Below, in pieces: positions 7,668 through 15,350 of a DNA stretch of 51,694 bases. A program made the translations under genes and the position numbers. Below the pieces are notes generated by a model. That model made no database searches and had not been told where the DNA came from. It worked only from the letters and a program-made list of their open reading frames with translations. The stretch lies in contig JACRNU010000046.1 in NCBI GenBank assembly GCA_016234805.1, positions 1 to 51,694 on the forward strand, given 5' to 3'. Position 1 is the first letter of the stretch, and every line of letters begins with the position of its first letter. The stretch is from Elusimicrobiota bacterium. GTDB taxonomy: Bacteria; Elusimicrobiota; Elusimicrobia; UBA1565; UBA9628.

Positions 7668-8114
7668 TTATTCCTTAACGGGCTCGACAGGACGCGCCGT
7701 CCCCGCAGGGACGGCGTCATCCTCCTTGATCTCGTGGGGAGGAGAGGAGCACTCGAAGACGATGTGCTGGAAAGGGTGGACCTTGTAGTGCGACACGCCC
7801 TTGACCATGTCCTGCGTGAGATCGCTGCTCGCGTACGGCACCGCCATCTCCTCCTTCTCGAACTCCCTGACGATCTTGTAGCCCCGGCCCTCGCAGAACC
7901 TCCTCGCCCGCCGCAGGGCCGCGCGCCGCCGCAGGCTCGTGACCCAGCCCCAGGAATCCAGGGCGTACTTGAACTCGCCCTTGCCGAAATCGATCCAGCC
8001 GACCCCGGCCACCGAGCTCTGCCGCGGAGCCGCGGTCTCGACCAGCTGGGACATGCAGCCGCACCCCGCCAGCAGGACAGCCGCCGTCGAAAGATTATAG
8101 AAAACTCGCCGCAT
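7668..8114 (-). CDS. Small lipoprotein of unknown function
   Basis: 148 aa. MRRVFYNLSTAAVLLAGCGC is a lipoprotein signal peptide with lipobox LAGC, so the mature protein should be anchored at a membrane through its Cys. The remainder is mixed charged and hydrophobic with a basic central region (RRRAALRRARRFCEGRG) and no recognised domain. The start lies 20 nt inside the upstream radical SAM gene and the stop 3 nt before the exonuclease, so it is part of the long operon. Confidence 0.7.
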   Translation of the reverse strand: MRRVFYNLSTAAVLLAGCGCMSQLVETAAPRQSSVAGVGWIDFGKGEFKYALDSWGWVTSLRRRAALRRARRFCEGRGYKIVREFEKEEMAVPYASSDLTQDMVKGVSHYKVHPFQHIVFECSSPPHEIKEDDAVPAGTARPVEPVKE

Positions 8115-9693
8115 GGAAAAGGTTCCGGACCTTTCGCCCGAGCTTGGCGGCCAGCTCGGCCAGGGCCCGGTCGGTCTTGGTCTTCTGCTCGCCGGTCGCC
8201 AGGGCCTTGAGCATGGCCAGCAGGCGCGCCGGGTGGCTCGCGTAGGACAGGGCGTAGAACTGCGCCATGCCCGAGAGCTTGAGGCGCCGCAGGCGCTCGT
8301 CGCTCAGCCGCGGGTTGAAGGACTTGATCCGCACCAGGCGGGTCGCACCTGCCACCCAGTAGCAGAACTCGTCGTCGATGACGATCGGCGACCTGCTCCG
8401 GACCTCCTCGAAGAGGGCCGTTCCCGGGAACGGCACGAAGGTGGCCAGAGCGAGCTCATGGACCCCGAGGCGCGCCATCCTGCGGATGAACTTGAAGGTC
8501 AGCTCGATGTCCTCCTCCTCTTCCTGCGGGAAGCCCACGATCATGAAGAGGCACACCTGCATCCCGGAGTCGAGAGCCGCCCGAGCCGAGGCCTCCACCC
8601 GCTCCAGGCTCACCCTCTTGTCCACGGCCTTGAGCACGCGCGCGCTGCCCGATTCCGGAGCGTAGGTCACGGACGAGCAGCCCGAGGCCATGAGGAGGTC
8701 CGTCACCTCCCCGTCGATGGCCTCGGCCCGCGTGCCCACCGGCACCTGCCAGGTGATGCCGAGCTTGCGGCTGACGAGCTCGCGGCAGAAGGTCGTGATC
8801 CACTCCTTCTGCACGATGGCGGTGAGGTCCTGGAACTGGAAATCATTGGCCCCGAAGCGCTCCTTCCAGCGGACCATCTCGTCGACGACTCTGGCCGGCG
8901 TCCGGGTCCGGTAATGGCGCGTCCACATGTTCGCGGAAGCGCAGAAAGTGCAGGCGTAGGGACAGCCCCGGGTGGCCAGCATCGGGATGGACCGGCTCCC
9001 CGGCCCCGAGGGCCCCATGAAGATGTGGCCGTCCATGTACGCCTTGATGTCGAGGCTGTCCCAATCCGGAAGGGGCAGGCTGTCGAGGTCCGTGATGCGC
9101 GGCTGGCGGGCCCCGACCGTGAACGCTCCCTCCCTGTCGAGAAAGGCGACCCCGGCCTGGCCGCTCCAGGCGCGGACCCCCCGGGAGAGCTTTTCGAGGA
9201 CCTCGCCGAAGGTGACCTCGCCCTCGCCGAGCACCACGAGGTCCATGCCTCCGTCCCGCAGGACCTGCTCCGGCATGGCGGTGGCGTGCTCGCCTCCGGC
9301 GATGAAGAGCGCCCCGGGCGCCGCGGCCCTGACCTTGGCCATGAGCTCGCGCACCATGGGCCAGCCGTGCGTGAACATGCACGAGAACCCCACGACCTGG
9401 GCGTCCTTGGGCACCCTGGCCGCGACCTCGTCTAGAGGCAGGCCCTGGAGCATGAGCCCCTCCCCGGCGGGACAGGGCTGGTTCGTATGGACCCTTCCTT
9501 CCCGAACCGTCCTGGGCGAAGCCCAGGGCTCGGCCCGGGACAGCGCCGGCCCCACCGCGTCCACCACCGCGATCTCGTGTCCGAGCCGCTTGGCGTATGC
9601 GCTCAGGTACGCGATGCCCAAGGGAGGCTGGGTGATGCTCGAGTAGCTGTCCTGGACCTGGAGCGCGGGAGGCTGGATGAGAACGACTCTCAT
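8095..9693 (-). CDS. B12-binding-domain radical SAM protein
   Basis: 532 aa. The first 170 residues form a cobalamin-binding Rossmann-type domain as in BchE-like enzymes (MRVVLIQPPALQ, PPLGIAYLSAYAKRLGHEIAVVDA, VGFSCMFT). The radical SAM motif CPYACTFC follows at roughly residue 247, then an Elp3/MiaB-like core (YAPESGSARVLKAVDK, FMIVGFPQEEEEDIELTFKF). The family contains methyltransferases and ring-forming enzymes; the substrate cannot be inferred. It overlaps the FAD enzyme upstream by an ATGA and the lipoprotein downstream by 20 nt. Its location beside WecA suggests a glycolipid or isoprenoid substrate, which is only a guess. Confidence 0.88.
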   Translation of the reverse strand: MRVVLIQPPALQVQDSYSSITQPPLGIAYLSAYAKRLGHEIAVVDAVGPALSRAEPWASPRTVREGRVHTNQPCPAGEGLMLQGLPLDEVAARVPKDAQVVGFSCMFTHGWPMVRELMAKVRAAAPGALFIAGGEHATAMPEQVLRDGGMDLVVLGEGEVTFGEVLEKLSRGVRAWSGQAGVAFLDREGAFTVGARQPRITDLDSLPLPDWDSLDIKAYMDGHIFMGPSGPGSRSIPMLATRGCPYACTFCASANMWTRHYRTRTPARVVDEMVRWKERFGANDFQFQDLTAIVQKEWITTFCRELVSRKLGITWQVPVGTRAEAIDGEVTDLLMASGCSSVTYAPESGSARVLKAVDKRVSLERVEASARAALDSGMQVCLFMIVGFPQEEEEDIELTFKFIRRMARLGVHELALATFVPFPGTALFEEVRSRSPIVIDDEFCYWVAGATRLVRIKSFNPRLSDERLRRLKLSGMAQFYALSYASHPARLLAMLKALATGEQKTKTDRALAELAAKLGRKVRNLFHAASFL

Positions 9694-10997
9694 CCTTTCA
9701 CCAGCCTCTCAGCGCAGATCTTCCCATCCAACAGCGCCCCTTCCATGAACGAGTACTTCCAGGCCCCGTACCTGCCGATGGACTCGACCTTCGCCTTCCT
9801 CAGGAAGGAGAAGATGGTCTCCAGGGCCGGAGCGCGGTCTCGATCGTAGACCACGTACCCGTGCTCGAGGAGCACCCACTGCCGCGCGAGAACGCGGTCC
9901 GAAGGTCTCAGGAGACCGCACCCTCTCAACCCGTCCATGAACCGCCGCTCGAGCGAAGGCAGGCTCTCCTTCTCGCCTGGCCCGCGGGCCGCCTCGATGT
10001 ACAGGGAGGACGCGCCCGGGGGAGCCACGTTCCTTGAGAAATTGCTGGCGAATCCCACGCGGTAGAACGGGAACTTCCTCTCAGGGAAGTATATCCAGTG
10101 CCTGTCGGAGACCTTGGCCCGGGCCACGCCGAGGTTGAGGCACAGGACCCGGTTGCAGCGCAGGCGGCGGCGGGCCGAGCCGATTGGCCTGGGAAGCGGG
10201 CCGGCCAGGTCCAGAAAGGCCGGCAGGGGCGCGGTGTTCACGAGCCTTTTGAAGCGCACCGTCCCCAAGCCCACGACTTGGGCTGTCCTGCCCTCCAGGT
10301 CCACGGCCGTGACCCGGCAGTTCGTCAGCACCTGTCCGGGTTTCAGCCTGGATGCCAAGCTGTCAGCCAGAGGCTGGATGCCGCCCTGTTTCGGATAGAG
10401 GAAAGTCGTGTTGTAGCCGAATGCCTTGGTCTGGTCCGTCAGGGCCCCGCAGAGGACCTCAGCGGCCCTGGGTTTGGGCACGAAAGGCCCCTGCCATTCC
10501 GTGTTGATCTCGTCGAGAGGCCTGCGCCAGACCTTCTCGTTGTAAGGGAGCATGAAGTGGCGGCTGATCCCTGACCCGAACTGGGCCAGGCACCAGCGCC
10601 GGAACGAACCATCAGCGGGCGGACGCGGCCAGTGCACGGTCTCCAGGAACCCGGCCAGGCATTCCTCGATGACGGGAACGGGCAGGCCGTAGGTGTTGGC
10701 CTGGAAGGGATAGCGGGTGGCCGTGCCGTGGGAGTGTATCCGCGAGTCGCGGCAATGCTCGGCCAGGTTCCCGCCCAGGAGCGAGCGCACCAGCCTCTTC
10801 CCGTAGGGATGGTGCAGGTGCAGCAGGTGGCCGGTCTGGTCGAAGACGAACCCATCCACGCGCTCCGAGACCGCCTGCCCGCCGACCTTGGCCCCGGCCT
10901 CGACCACGAGGGAGGTCATCCCGGACAGCCTGTTGAGATGGTAGGCGGTGGAGAGCCCGGACAGCCCGCCTCCGATGATGAGGACGTCCGTCTTCAT
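9690..10997 (-). CDS. FAD-dependent oxidoreductase, amine-oxidase/UDP-galactopyranose mutase-like
   Basis: 435 aa. The N-terminus VLIIGGGLSGLSTAYHLNR is a GxGxxG FAD-binding fold, followed by VVEAGAKVGGQAVSERVDGFVFDQTGHLLHL, the second FAD contact as seen in protoporphyrinogen-oxidase and UDP-galactopyranose-mutase relatives. WRRPLDEINTEWQGPFVPKP and KQGGIQPLADSLASRL also fit that group. Related genes in glycan clusters reduce or rearrange sugars or desaturate lipids. Overlaps of four bases with both neighbours place it firmly in the operon between the WecA-like transferase and the B12 radical SAM enzyme. Confidence 0.85.
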   Translation of the reverse strand: MKTDVLIIGGGLSGLSTAYHLNRLSGMTSLVVEAGAKVGGQAVSERVDGFVFDQTGHLLHLHHPYGKRLVRSLLGGNLAEHCRDSRIHSHGTATRYPFQANTYGLPVPVIEECLAGFLETVHWPRPPADGSFRRWCLAQFGSGISRHFMLPYNEKVWRRPLDEINTEWQGPFVPKPRAAEVLCGALTDQTKAFGYNTTFLYPKQGGIQPLADSLASRLKPGQVLTNCRVTAVDLEGRTAQVVGLGTVRFKRLVNTAPLPAFLDLAGPLPRPIGSARRRLRCNRVLCLNLGVARAKVSDRHWIYFPERKFPFYRVGFASNFSRNVAPPGASSLYIEAARGPGEKESLPSLERRFMDGLRGCGLLRPSDRVLARQWVLLEHGYVVYDRDRAPALETIFSFLRKAKVESIGRYGAWKYSFMEGALLDGKICAERLVKG

Positions 10998-12028
10998 CTA
11001 TGCATCTCGACCTTGGCCAGGCGCCGGCTGAGCAGCAGGACCCACAGTCCCACCACGCCGTAGACGCACAAGGCCCAGGAGAGCGAGATCTGGGTCACGA
11101 CCCACGCGCAGAACCCCAGGAGCATGGCCGCGCACGCGGCTAAAGACACCACGGCGTGGCGGGAGAAGCCCGTCTTCTCCAGCCGCAGGGCGAAATGGTC
11201 CTTGGAGCCCAGGAAGGGCGACTGTCCCGCCCGGATGCGCAGGAACATGACGAAGAGCGTGTCGAACATGGGCACGAAGAGGATGAAGAGCGGGGCATAG
11301 ACCCCCAGATTGTTGACCTCCGAGTACTTCGTGCCCATGGCGATGGCTGCCAGGACGAACCCGATGGTCATGCTGCCCGAGTCGCCCATGAACATCTTCC
11401 TCCCGGAGGAGAAGTTCCAGGGGAGGAACCCGAGCGCGGCCCCGGCCAGGGCCGCTGAGGCGAAGTTCACGTAGAGTTCCTCGGAGGGAAGGGAGATCAT
11501 CAGGAAGGCCAGCGCCGCGATGGCGGCCTGGCTGGCGGCCAAGCCGTCCATGATGTCGATGATGTTGAAGGCGTTGGTGATGCCCACGACCCAGAGCAGG
11601 GTCAAGACCAGCCCGAGATAGTCGGGGCTGATGAACTTGATGACGATGCCGTAATAGATGAGCGCTCCGGCCGCGGCCAACTGCGCCGCGAACTTGAGCC
11701 TGTAGTGCAGGCCGGCGGGCTTGGTGATGTCGTCGAGGAGCCCGAGGATGAAGATGAAGCTTCCGCCGATGAGGATGGCCCGCAGGCTGCGCAGGGTCCC
11801 GGTCGGGAATTGCGTGAAGAACCGGAGCAGGAGCAGGGTCACGGCGAAGGCGTTGAAGATGGCGATGCCGCCCACGCAGGGGGTCGAGACCTTGTGGGTC
11901 TTGACCGCGGAGCTCGGCGCGTCCATCCAGCCCAGGCGCAAGGCCAGCTCGCGCACCAGGGGCGTGGCCGCGAAGGAGATGGTCATGGCCGTGACCACGG
12001 AGAGGATGTAGAGCTCGTTGAGGCTCAT
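10994..12028 (-). CDS. Undecaprenyl-phosphate GlcNAc-1-phosphate transferase family (WecA/TagO-like)
   Basis: 344 aa with about ten membrane segments. The family transfers a sugar-1-phosphate from a UDP-sugar to polyprenyl phosphate on the cytoplasmic face and so starts an envelope glycan. Visible motifs: HKVSTPCVGGIAI near the N-terminus, GLLDDI, NAFNIIDIMDGLA (the conserved Asp-rich loop) and PMFDTLFVMFLRIRAGQSPFLGSKDHFALRL with the His loop. The ATG at 12028 overlaps the stop of the upstream membrane glycosyltransferase (ATGA); the long N-terminal extension of the open frame is antisense noise. Sugar specificity is unknown. Confidence 0.9.
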   Translation of the reverse strand: MSLNELYILSVVTAMTISFAATPLVRELALRLGWMDAPSSAVKTHKVSTPCVGGIAIFNAFAVTLLLLRFFTQFPTGTLRSLRAILIGGSFIFILGLLDDITKPAGLHYRLKFAAQLAAAGALIYYGIVIKFISPDYLGLVLTLLWVVGITNAFNIIDIMDGLAASQAAIAALAFLMISLPSEELYVNFASAALAGAALGFLPWNFSSGRKMFMGDSGSMTIGFVLAAIAMGTKYSEVNNLGVYAPLFILFVPMFDTLFVMFLRIRAGQSPFLGSKDHFALRLEKTGFSRHAVVSLAACAAMLLGFCAWVVTQISLSWALCVYGVVGLWVLLLSRRLAKVEMHR

Positions 12029-14016
12029 AGCGGGAACACCCCGCAGCGCGGGCCGTCGAAAATCCGCCGCTGAGCGCCGGGGAGGCCGCGCAGGTTCGCG
12101 AACCCCTTCTCCGTGAGGGTCCCGAACGCCGGGAAGAGCCGCGCCAGCTCGCTGCTCACGAAGAGGACCTTGGTGTATCCTTCGGCCCTGAGCCTGCGCG
12201 ACAGGTCCTCCGGGTCCGAAGCCGCGTTCGCCAACTCCACCCATTGGTTGGGAGCGTTGACCGTGGACGCGACGTGGTCCCGCCCCAGATAGTAAGCCCT
12301 CTGCTCACCCACGATCAGGATTTTATCATTTGGCGCGAGCCTCTCCCGGCACCACGCCGCGCATGGGTAGTAATCAAGCCTCCGCGCCAGGAAGGCTTCG
12401 CGGCTCTCTCGGCCCAGCAGGACCCGTCCGGTCTCGAGCACGCGGTGGACGAAGAGGAAATACCCGAGGTTCACCGCGGTCATGGCGACGCAGACGGCTG
12501 CGAGGCACAGCCGGACCGCCCGGCCGGAGGACGACCACAGCCTGTCCAGTCCCCCCGCGGCCAGCAGAGCCAGCAGGGGCGCGATCGCGGTCAAAAACCG
12601 CAGGACCGTGCCCGTGGCGAACCACACCAGGAAGTGGATCCCGCAGTAGATGAGGAGAAAGCGGAGGAACGATTTCAACCGGCCGAGGCCGGCAGCATCC
12701 CCTCTCGCGGCCTTGAGAGCGGGCCAAAGAGAGAGAGGCCCGGCCGTGAGCACGATGCTCCAGCCCAGACAGCCGAGCACATCCATGCCCCCGCCGTAGC
12801 GGCTATAGCGCACCAGCAGTTGATACGGCAGGGTCACGAAATCCTTGACCCAGCTCTCTCCGTGGCCGTACTCTGCGAGGATGCGGAAATAGCGCTGGGC
12901 AGTTTCCGCGCCCCACCCTGACCCGGTCATGGGGAACCAGGAGTACAGGAAGGGGAATACGGGATTTCCGATGACCACCGCATTCTTGATGAGCCAAGGG
13001 AGGAAGACGGCTGAGACGACCAGCGAGTAGAGGACGCAATCCCTGAGGCCGAGACTCCAGGCACGGGAACGCTCCCCTGACCTGAGCGCCCGCCAGACCG
13101 GGACCAAGGCAAGCAGGGCCGCGGTGGCTCCAGCCGTGTACTTCGTCCCCAGAGCGAGCCCGGAGAACACGGCCGAAACCCAGAGCCAGCCCCTGCCCGC
13201 GCCCGGCGTTGCTGGCGCGGGCGTGCCGCCTCCTGAGCCAATCGGGAGCGGCCGGCCCGCTCCGGCCCACCAGCGCCACGAGGACAGCACCGCAGAGCAG
13301 GTCCAGAGCATCACGAGCGGCTCGACATAGGTGATCGTGGCCAGGAGCATCAGGGCCGTGTGCGTCGCGCACAGTCCCAGGGCCAAGAGCGCCGGCCCCT
13401 CGCCCAGCTCGCGCCGGGCCGCGTCAAAGACCCACCCAAGGCACAGGGCCGTGGACAACCACATGAACATCTGGGCCAGGACATCGCTCTTGAGGACCAG
13501 GGCCAAAGTGAAGAGCATCTCCGCATTCTGCGGGAAATGCGAATAGAGGAGGTGCGGCGGGGACACCAGCCTGCCCTCCAGGACATAGGTCTCGGGAAGA
13601 CTGAGATGGTACACGAGGGAATCATATTGGTGCGGCGGCATCAGGCATATCCCAAGAAGGGCCAGGCCGAGCAGACCGATGGGCAGGATCAAAAGCGGCG
13701 GTCCGTCAGACCCCTTGAGCACGGCTGACGCGGCCTTGAGCCCGGGCCAACCCCAGAGGACGAGCCCGGCCAGGAGCACGGCCGCGGACCAGATCTTCAG
13801 GACGCCCAGGACGCCGAGCGCCATGGTCCCGAGGCTCAAGACCCCGAGCCCGAGAGCCGTGCCCGCCCAGACCGTCTCCCGGCCCGCGTCCTGGCCGCCT
13901 TCGTCCCGGACCCCCAACAGGCGCAGAAGCCTGAACCCGGAGCCCGTGGCTGCGGCAATGGCCGCCGCGAGCAGAGCCAGGGCATGGATGCCGGAGAGAA
14001 CCAACGGGAAGCTCAT
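12025..14016 (-). CDS. Large polytopic membrane glycosyltransferase-like protein
   Basis: 663 aa with around 13 hydrophobic segments and two or more long loops, the layout of GT39/GT83-type transferases that use polyprenyl-linked sugars. The first periplasmic loop has PPHQYDSLVYHLSLPETYV, with an Asp at the site usually catalytic in this fold. The C-terminal 150 residues form a soluble domain (LAPNDKILIVGEQRAYYLGRDHV). It is the first gene of the seven-gene operon running to queC. A TATAAT ends 11 nt before the ATG. A palindromic repeat (13192-13253) encodes the hydrophilic segment GGGTPAPATPGAGRG between membrane spans. Confidence 0.65.
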   Translation of the reverse strand: MSFPLVLSGIHALALLAAAIAAATGSGFRLLRLLGVRDEGGQDAGRETVWAGTALGLGVLSLGTMALGVLGVLKIWSAAVLLAGLVLWGWPGLKAASAVLKGSDGPPLLILPIGLLGLALLGICLMPPHQYDSLVYHLSLPETYVLEGRLVSPPHLLYSHFPQNAEMLFTLALVLKSDVLAQMFMWLSTALCLGWVFDAARRELGEGPALLALGLCATHTALMLLATITYVEPLVMLWTCSAVLSSWRWWAGAGRPLPIGSGGGTPAPATPGAGRGWLWVSAVFSGLALGTKYTAGATAALLALVPVWRALRSGERSRAWSLGLRDCVLYSLVVSAVFLPWLIKNAVVIGNPVFPFLYSWFPMTGSGWGAETAQRYFRILAEYGHGESWVKDFVTLPYQLLVRYSRYGGGMDVLGCLGWSIVLTAGPLSLWPALKAARGDAAGLGRLKSFLRFLLIYCGIHFLVWFATGTVLRFLTAIAPLLALLAAGGLDRLWSSSGRAVRLCLAAVCVAMTAVNLGYFLFVHRVLETGRVLLGRESREAFLARRLDYYPCAAWCRERLAPNDKILIVGEQRAYYLGRDHVASTVNAPNQWVELANAASDPEDLSRRLRAEGYTKVLFVSSELARLFPAFGTLTEKGFANLRGLPGAQRRIFDGPRCGVFPL
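13192..13253 (+). repeat. Embedded 62-bp palindromic element, copy B
   Basis: GCCCGCGCC and GGCGCGGGC form a perfect 9-bp stem with a 10-nt loop, followed by GTGCCGCCTC and ending AGCGGCC. It lies antisense within the large membrane glycosyltransferase gene. It differs from copy A at one position of the first 41. Confidence 0.75.
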
Positions 14017-14027
14017 CGGTGGACCTG

Positions 14028-14033
14028 ATTATA
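14028..14033 (-). promoter_or_regulatory. TATAAT box 11 nt before the 663-aa membrane protein
   Basis: A perfect -10 hexamer in the 60-bp divergent region before the operon. The spacing to the ATG implies a leader of only a few nucleotides. Confidence 0.45.
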
Positions 14034-14077
14034 TGAAAGCGGGGCCGTCCGAAGGTGCTAGAATCTCTCACGCGGCC

Positions 14078-14527
14078 ATGAAAGCCCTCTACCTGGAAGA
14101 CCTCAAGCCCGGCGACCGCTTCACCTCAGGCTCGCGCCTGATCCTGGAGAAGGAGATCATCGACTTCGCCCGGGACTTCGACCCACAGCCGTTCCATCTC
14201 GACCCGGTGGCTGCCAAGGACACCGTGTTCGGAGGCCTGGCCGCGAGCGGCTGGCACACGGCGGCCATCACCATGCGCCTGTTCGTGAACAGCTCGCTCA
14301 ACCTCGGGGGCGGCTCGGTCGGCCTGGGAGTGGACAAGCTGCGCTGGCACCAGCCCGTGCGTCCAGGAGATACCCTGTCCGCGGAGGTCGAGATCCTCGA
14401 CAGCCGCCCCTCCAGGTCCAAGCCCGGCAAGGGGATCATCCGGATCAGGACCACGACGAAGAACCAGGCCGGCGAGGTCGTGCTGTCCTTCGAAGCCGGG
14501 GTCCTCGTGAACAAGCGCCCCCGGTGA
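14078..14527 (+). CDS. MaoC-like (R)-hydratase/dehydratase family protein
   Basis: 149 aa hot-dog fold protein. The motif FARDFDPQPFHLDPVAAKDTVFGGLAASGWHTAAI contains the hydratase-2 signature (D...PxH.D and G...SG.H) found in MaoC enzymes that hydrate enoyl-CoA thioesters. The C-terminus (VRPGDTLSAEVEIL..., GEVVLSFEAGVLV) follows the family. The ATG at 14078 is taken because the protein then begins at the usual point. TAGAAT ends 13 nt upstream. It is divergent from the long operon and has no partner on its strand. Confidence 0.88.
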   Translation: MKALYLEDLKPGDRFTSGSRLILEKEIIDFARDFDPQPFHLDPVAAKDTVFGGLAASGWHTAAITMRLFVNSSLNLGGGSVGLGVDKLRWHQPVRPGDTLSAEVEILDSRPSRSKPGKGIIRIRTTTKNQAGEVVLSFEAGVLVNKRPR

Positions 14528-14553
14528 CGCTCCCCTGACCACCCCCTCAGGGG

Positions 14554-15291
14554 TCACTTCTTCGGCGTCAGGAACTTGAAGCGAGCCAGCCGGAACTTCT
14601 GGAGGAAGTACTGCGCGAGCAGCAGGAGGGTCGAGAGGCCGTAGACCACGCTGCGCTTGAAGTTGATGGAGGAGGCCTCCGGGAAGTAGCGCACCGCGAC
14701 CGGCACGTCGCCCAGGCGGAACCTGCAGGACGCGGCCTGGATGAGGAACTGCTGGTCGAAGACGAAGTCGTCCGAGTTCATCTCCCAGCGGATGGTCTCC
14801 AGGACCTTGCGCGAGTAGGCCCGCAGGCCGGAGTGCCACTCGCCGAGATTCTGCCCGGTCGAGGAATTCTCCAGGATCGTGAGCAGCCGATTGAATATGT
14901 ACTTATACCCCGGCATCCCGCCCTCCAGGGCCTCCCACCGGGTCCTGATGCGGTTGCCCAGCACCACGTCGCACATGCCCGCGGCGATGAGGCCCGTCAT
15001 CATGGGGGTCAGCCTGGCGTCGTACTGGTAGTCCGGGTGGATCATGATGACGATGTCGGCCCCGCGCTTCAAGGCCTCGGCGTAGCAGGTCTTCTGGTTG
15101 CCGCCGTAGCCGAGGTTCTTCTCGTGCACCACCGTGTGCAGGCCCAGCTTCCTGGAAAGCGCGACCGTGCCGTCTTTGGAGCAGTCGTCCACCAGGATGA
15201 CCTCGGAGACCGACCCCTTGGGGATGTCGTTGAGGGTCTTCTCGAGCGTCTTCTCGGCGTTGTAGGCCGGCAGGACCGCGATGATCTTCAC
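14554..15291 (-). CDS. Family 2 glycosyltransferase, polyprenyl-phosphate sugar synthase-like
   Basis: 245 aa from the GTG at 15291. [28 protein letters not shown] and [13 protein letters not shown] are the GT2/DPM1-type nucleotide-sugar motifs, with the D-x-D counterpart in HPDYQ. The C-terminus ([21 protein letters not shown]) is amphipathic to hydrophobic. Such enzymes transfer a sugar to polyprenyl phosphate or to a membrane acceptor. An ATG at 15300 is also possible, but TATAAT occupies 15301-15306 directly before it; the GTG, 9 nt after the box, matches both family starts and the leaderless pattern seen elsewhere. Confidence 0.85.
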   Translation of the reverse strand: MKIIAVLPAYNAEKTLEKTLNDIPKGSVSEVILVDDCSKDGTVALSRKLGLHTVVHEKNLGYGGNQKTCYAEALKRGADIVIMIHPDYQYDARLTPMMTGLIAAGMCDVVLGNRIRTRWEALEGGMPGYKYIFNRLLTILENSSTGQNLGEWHSGLRAYSRKVLETIRWEMNSDDFVFDQQFLIQAASCRFRLGDVPVAVRYFPEASSINFKRSVVYGLSTLLLLAQYFLQKFRLARFKFLTPKK

Positions 15292-15300
15292 AGGGGCCAT

Positions 15301-15306
15301 ATTATA
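15301..15306 (-). promoter_or_regulatory. TATAAT box 9 nt before the GT2 GTG start
   Basis: The hexamer abuts the alternative ATG at 15300, so a transcript driven by it could not include that codon with a leader; this favours the GTG at 15291 as the true start. Confidence 0.5.
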
Positions 15307-15350
15307 GAACAAAACAGGAACAGCACCTGCTGGTCACCAGCCAGGACGCG

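Noticed and set aside
8094..8099. TATAAT containing the stop of the B12 radical SAM gene
   Set aside because: The downstream lipoprotein starts upstream of the box with a good signal peptide, so here it looks like coincidence.
15291..15312. Starts of GT2 at 15312 or 15300
   Set aside because: TATAAT overlaps or abuts these codons; the GTG at 15291 fits family N-termini better.
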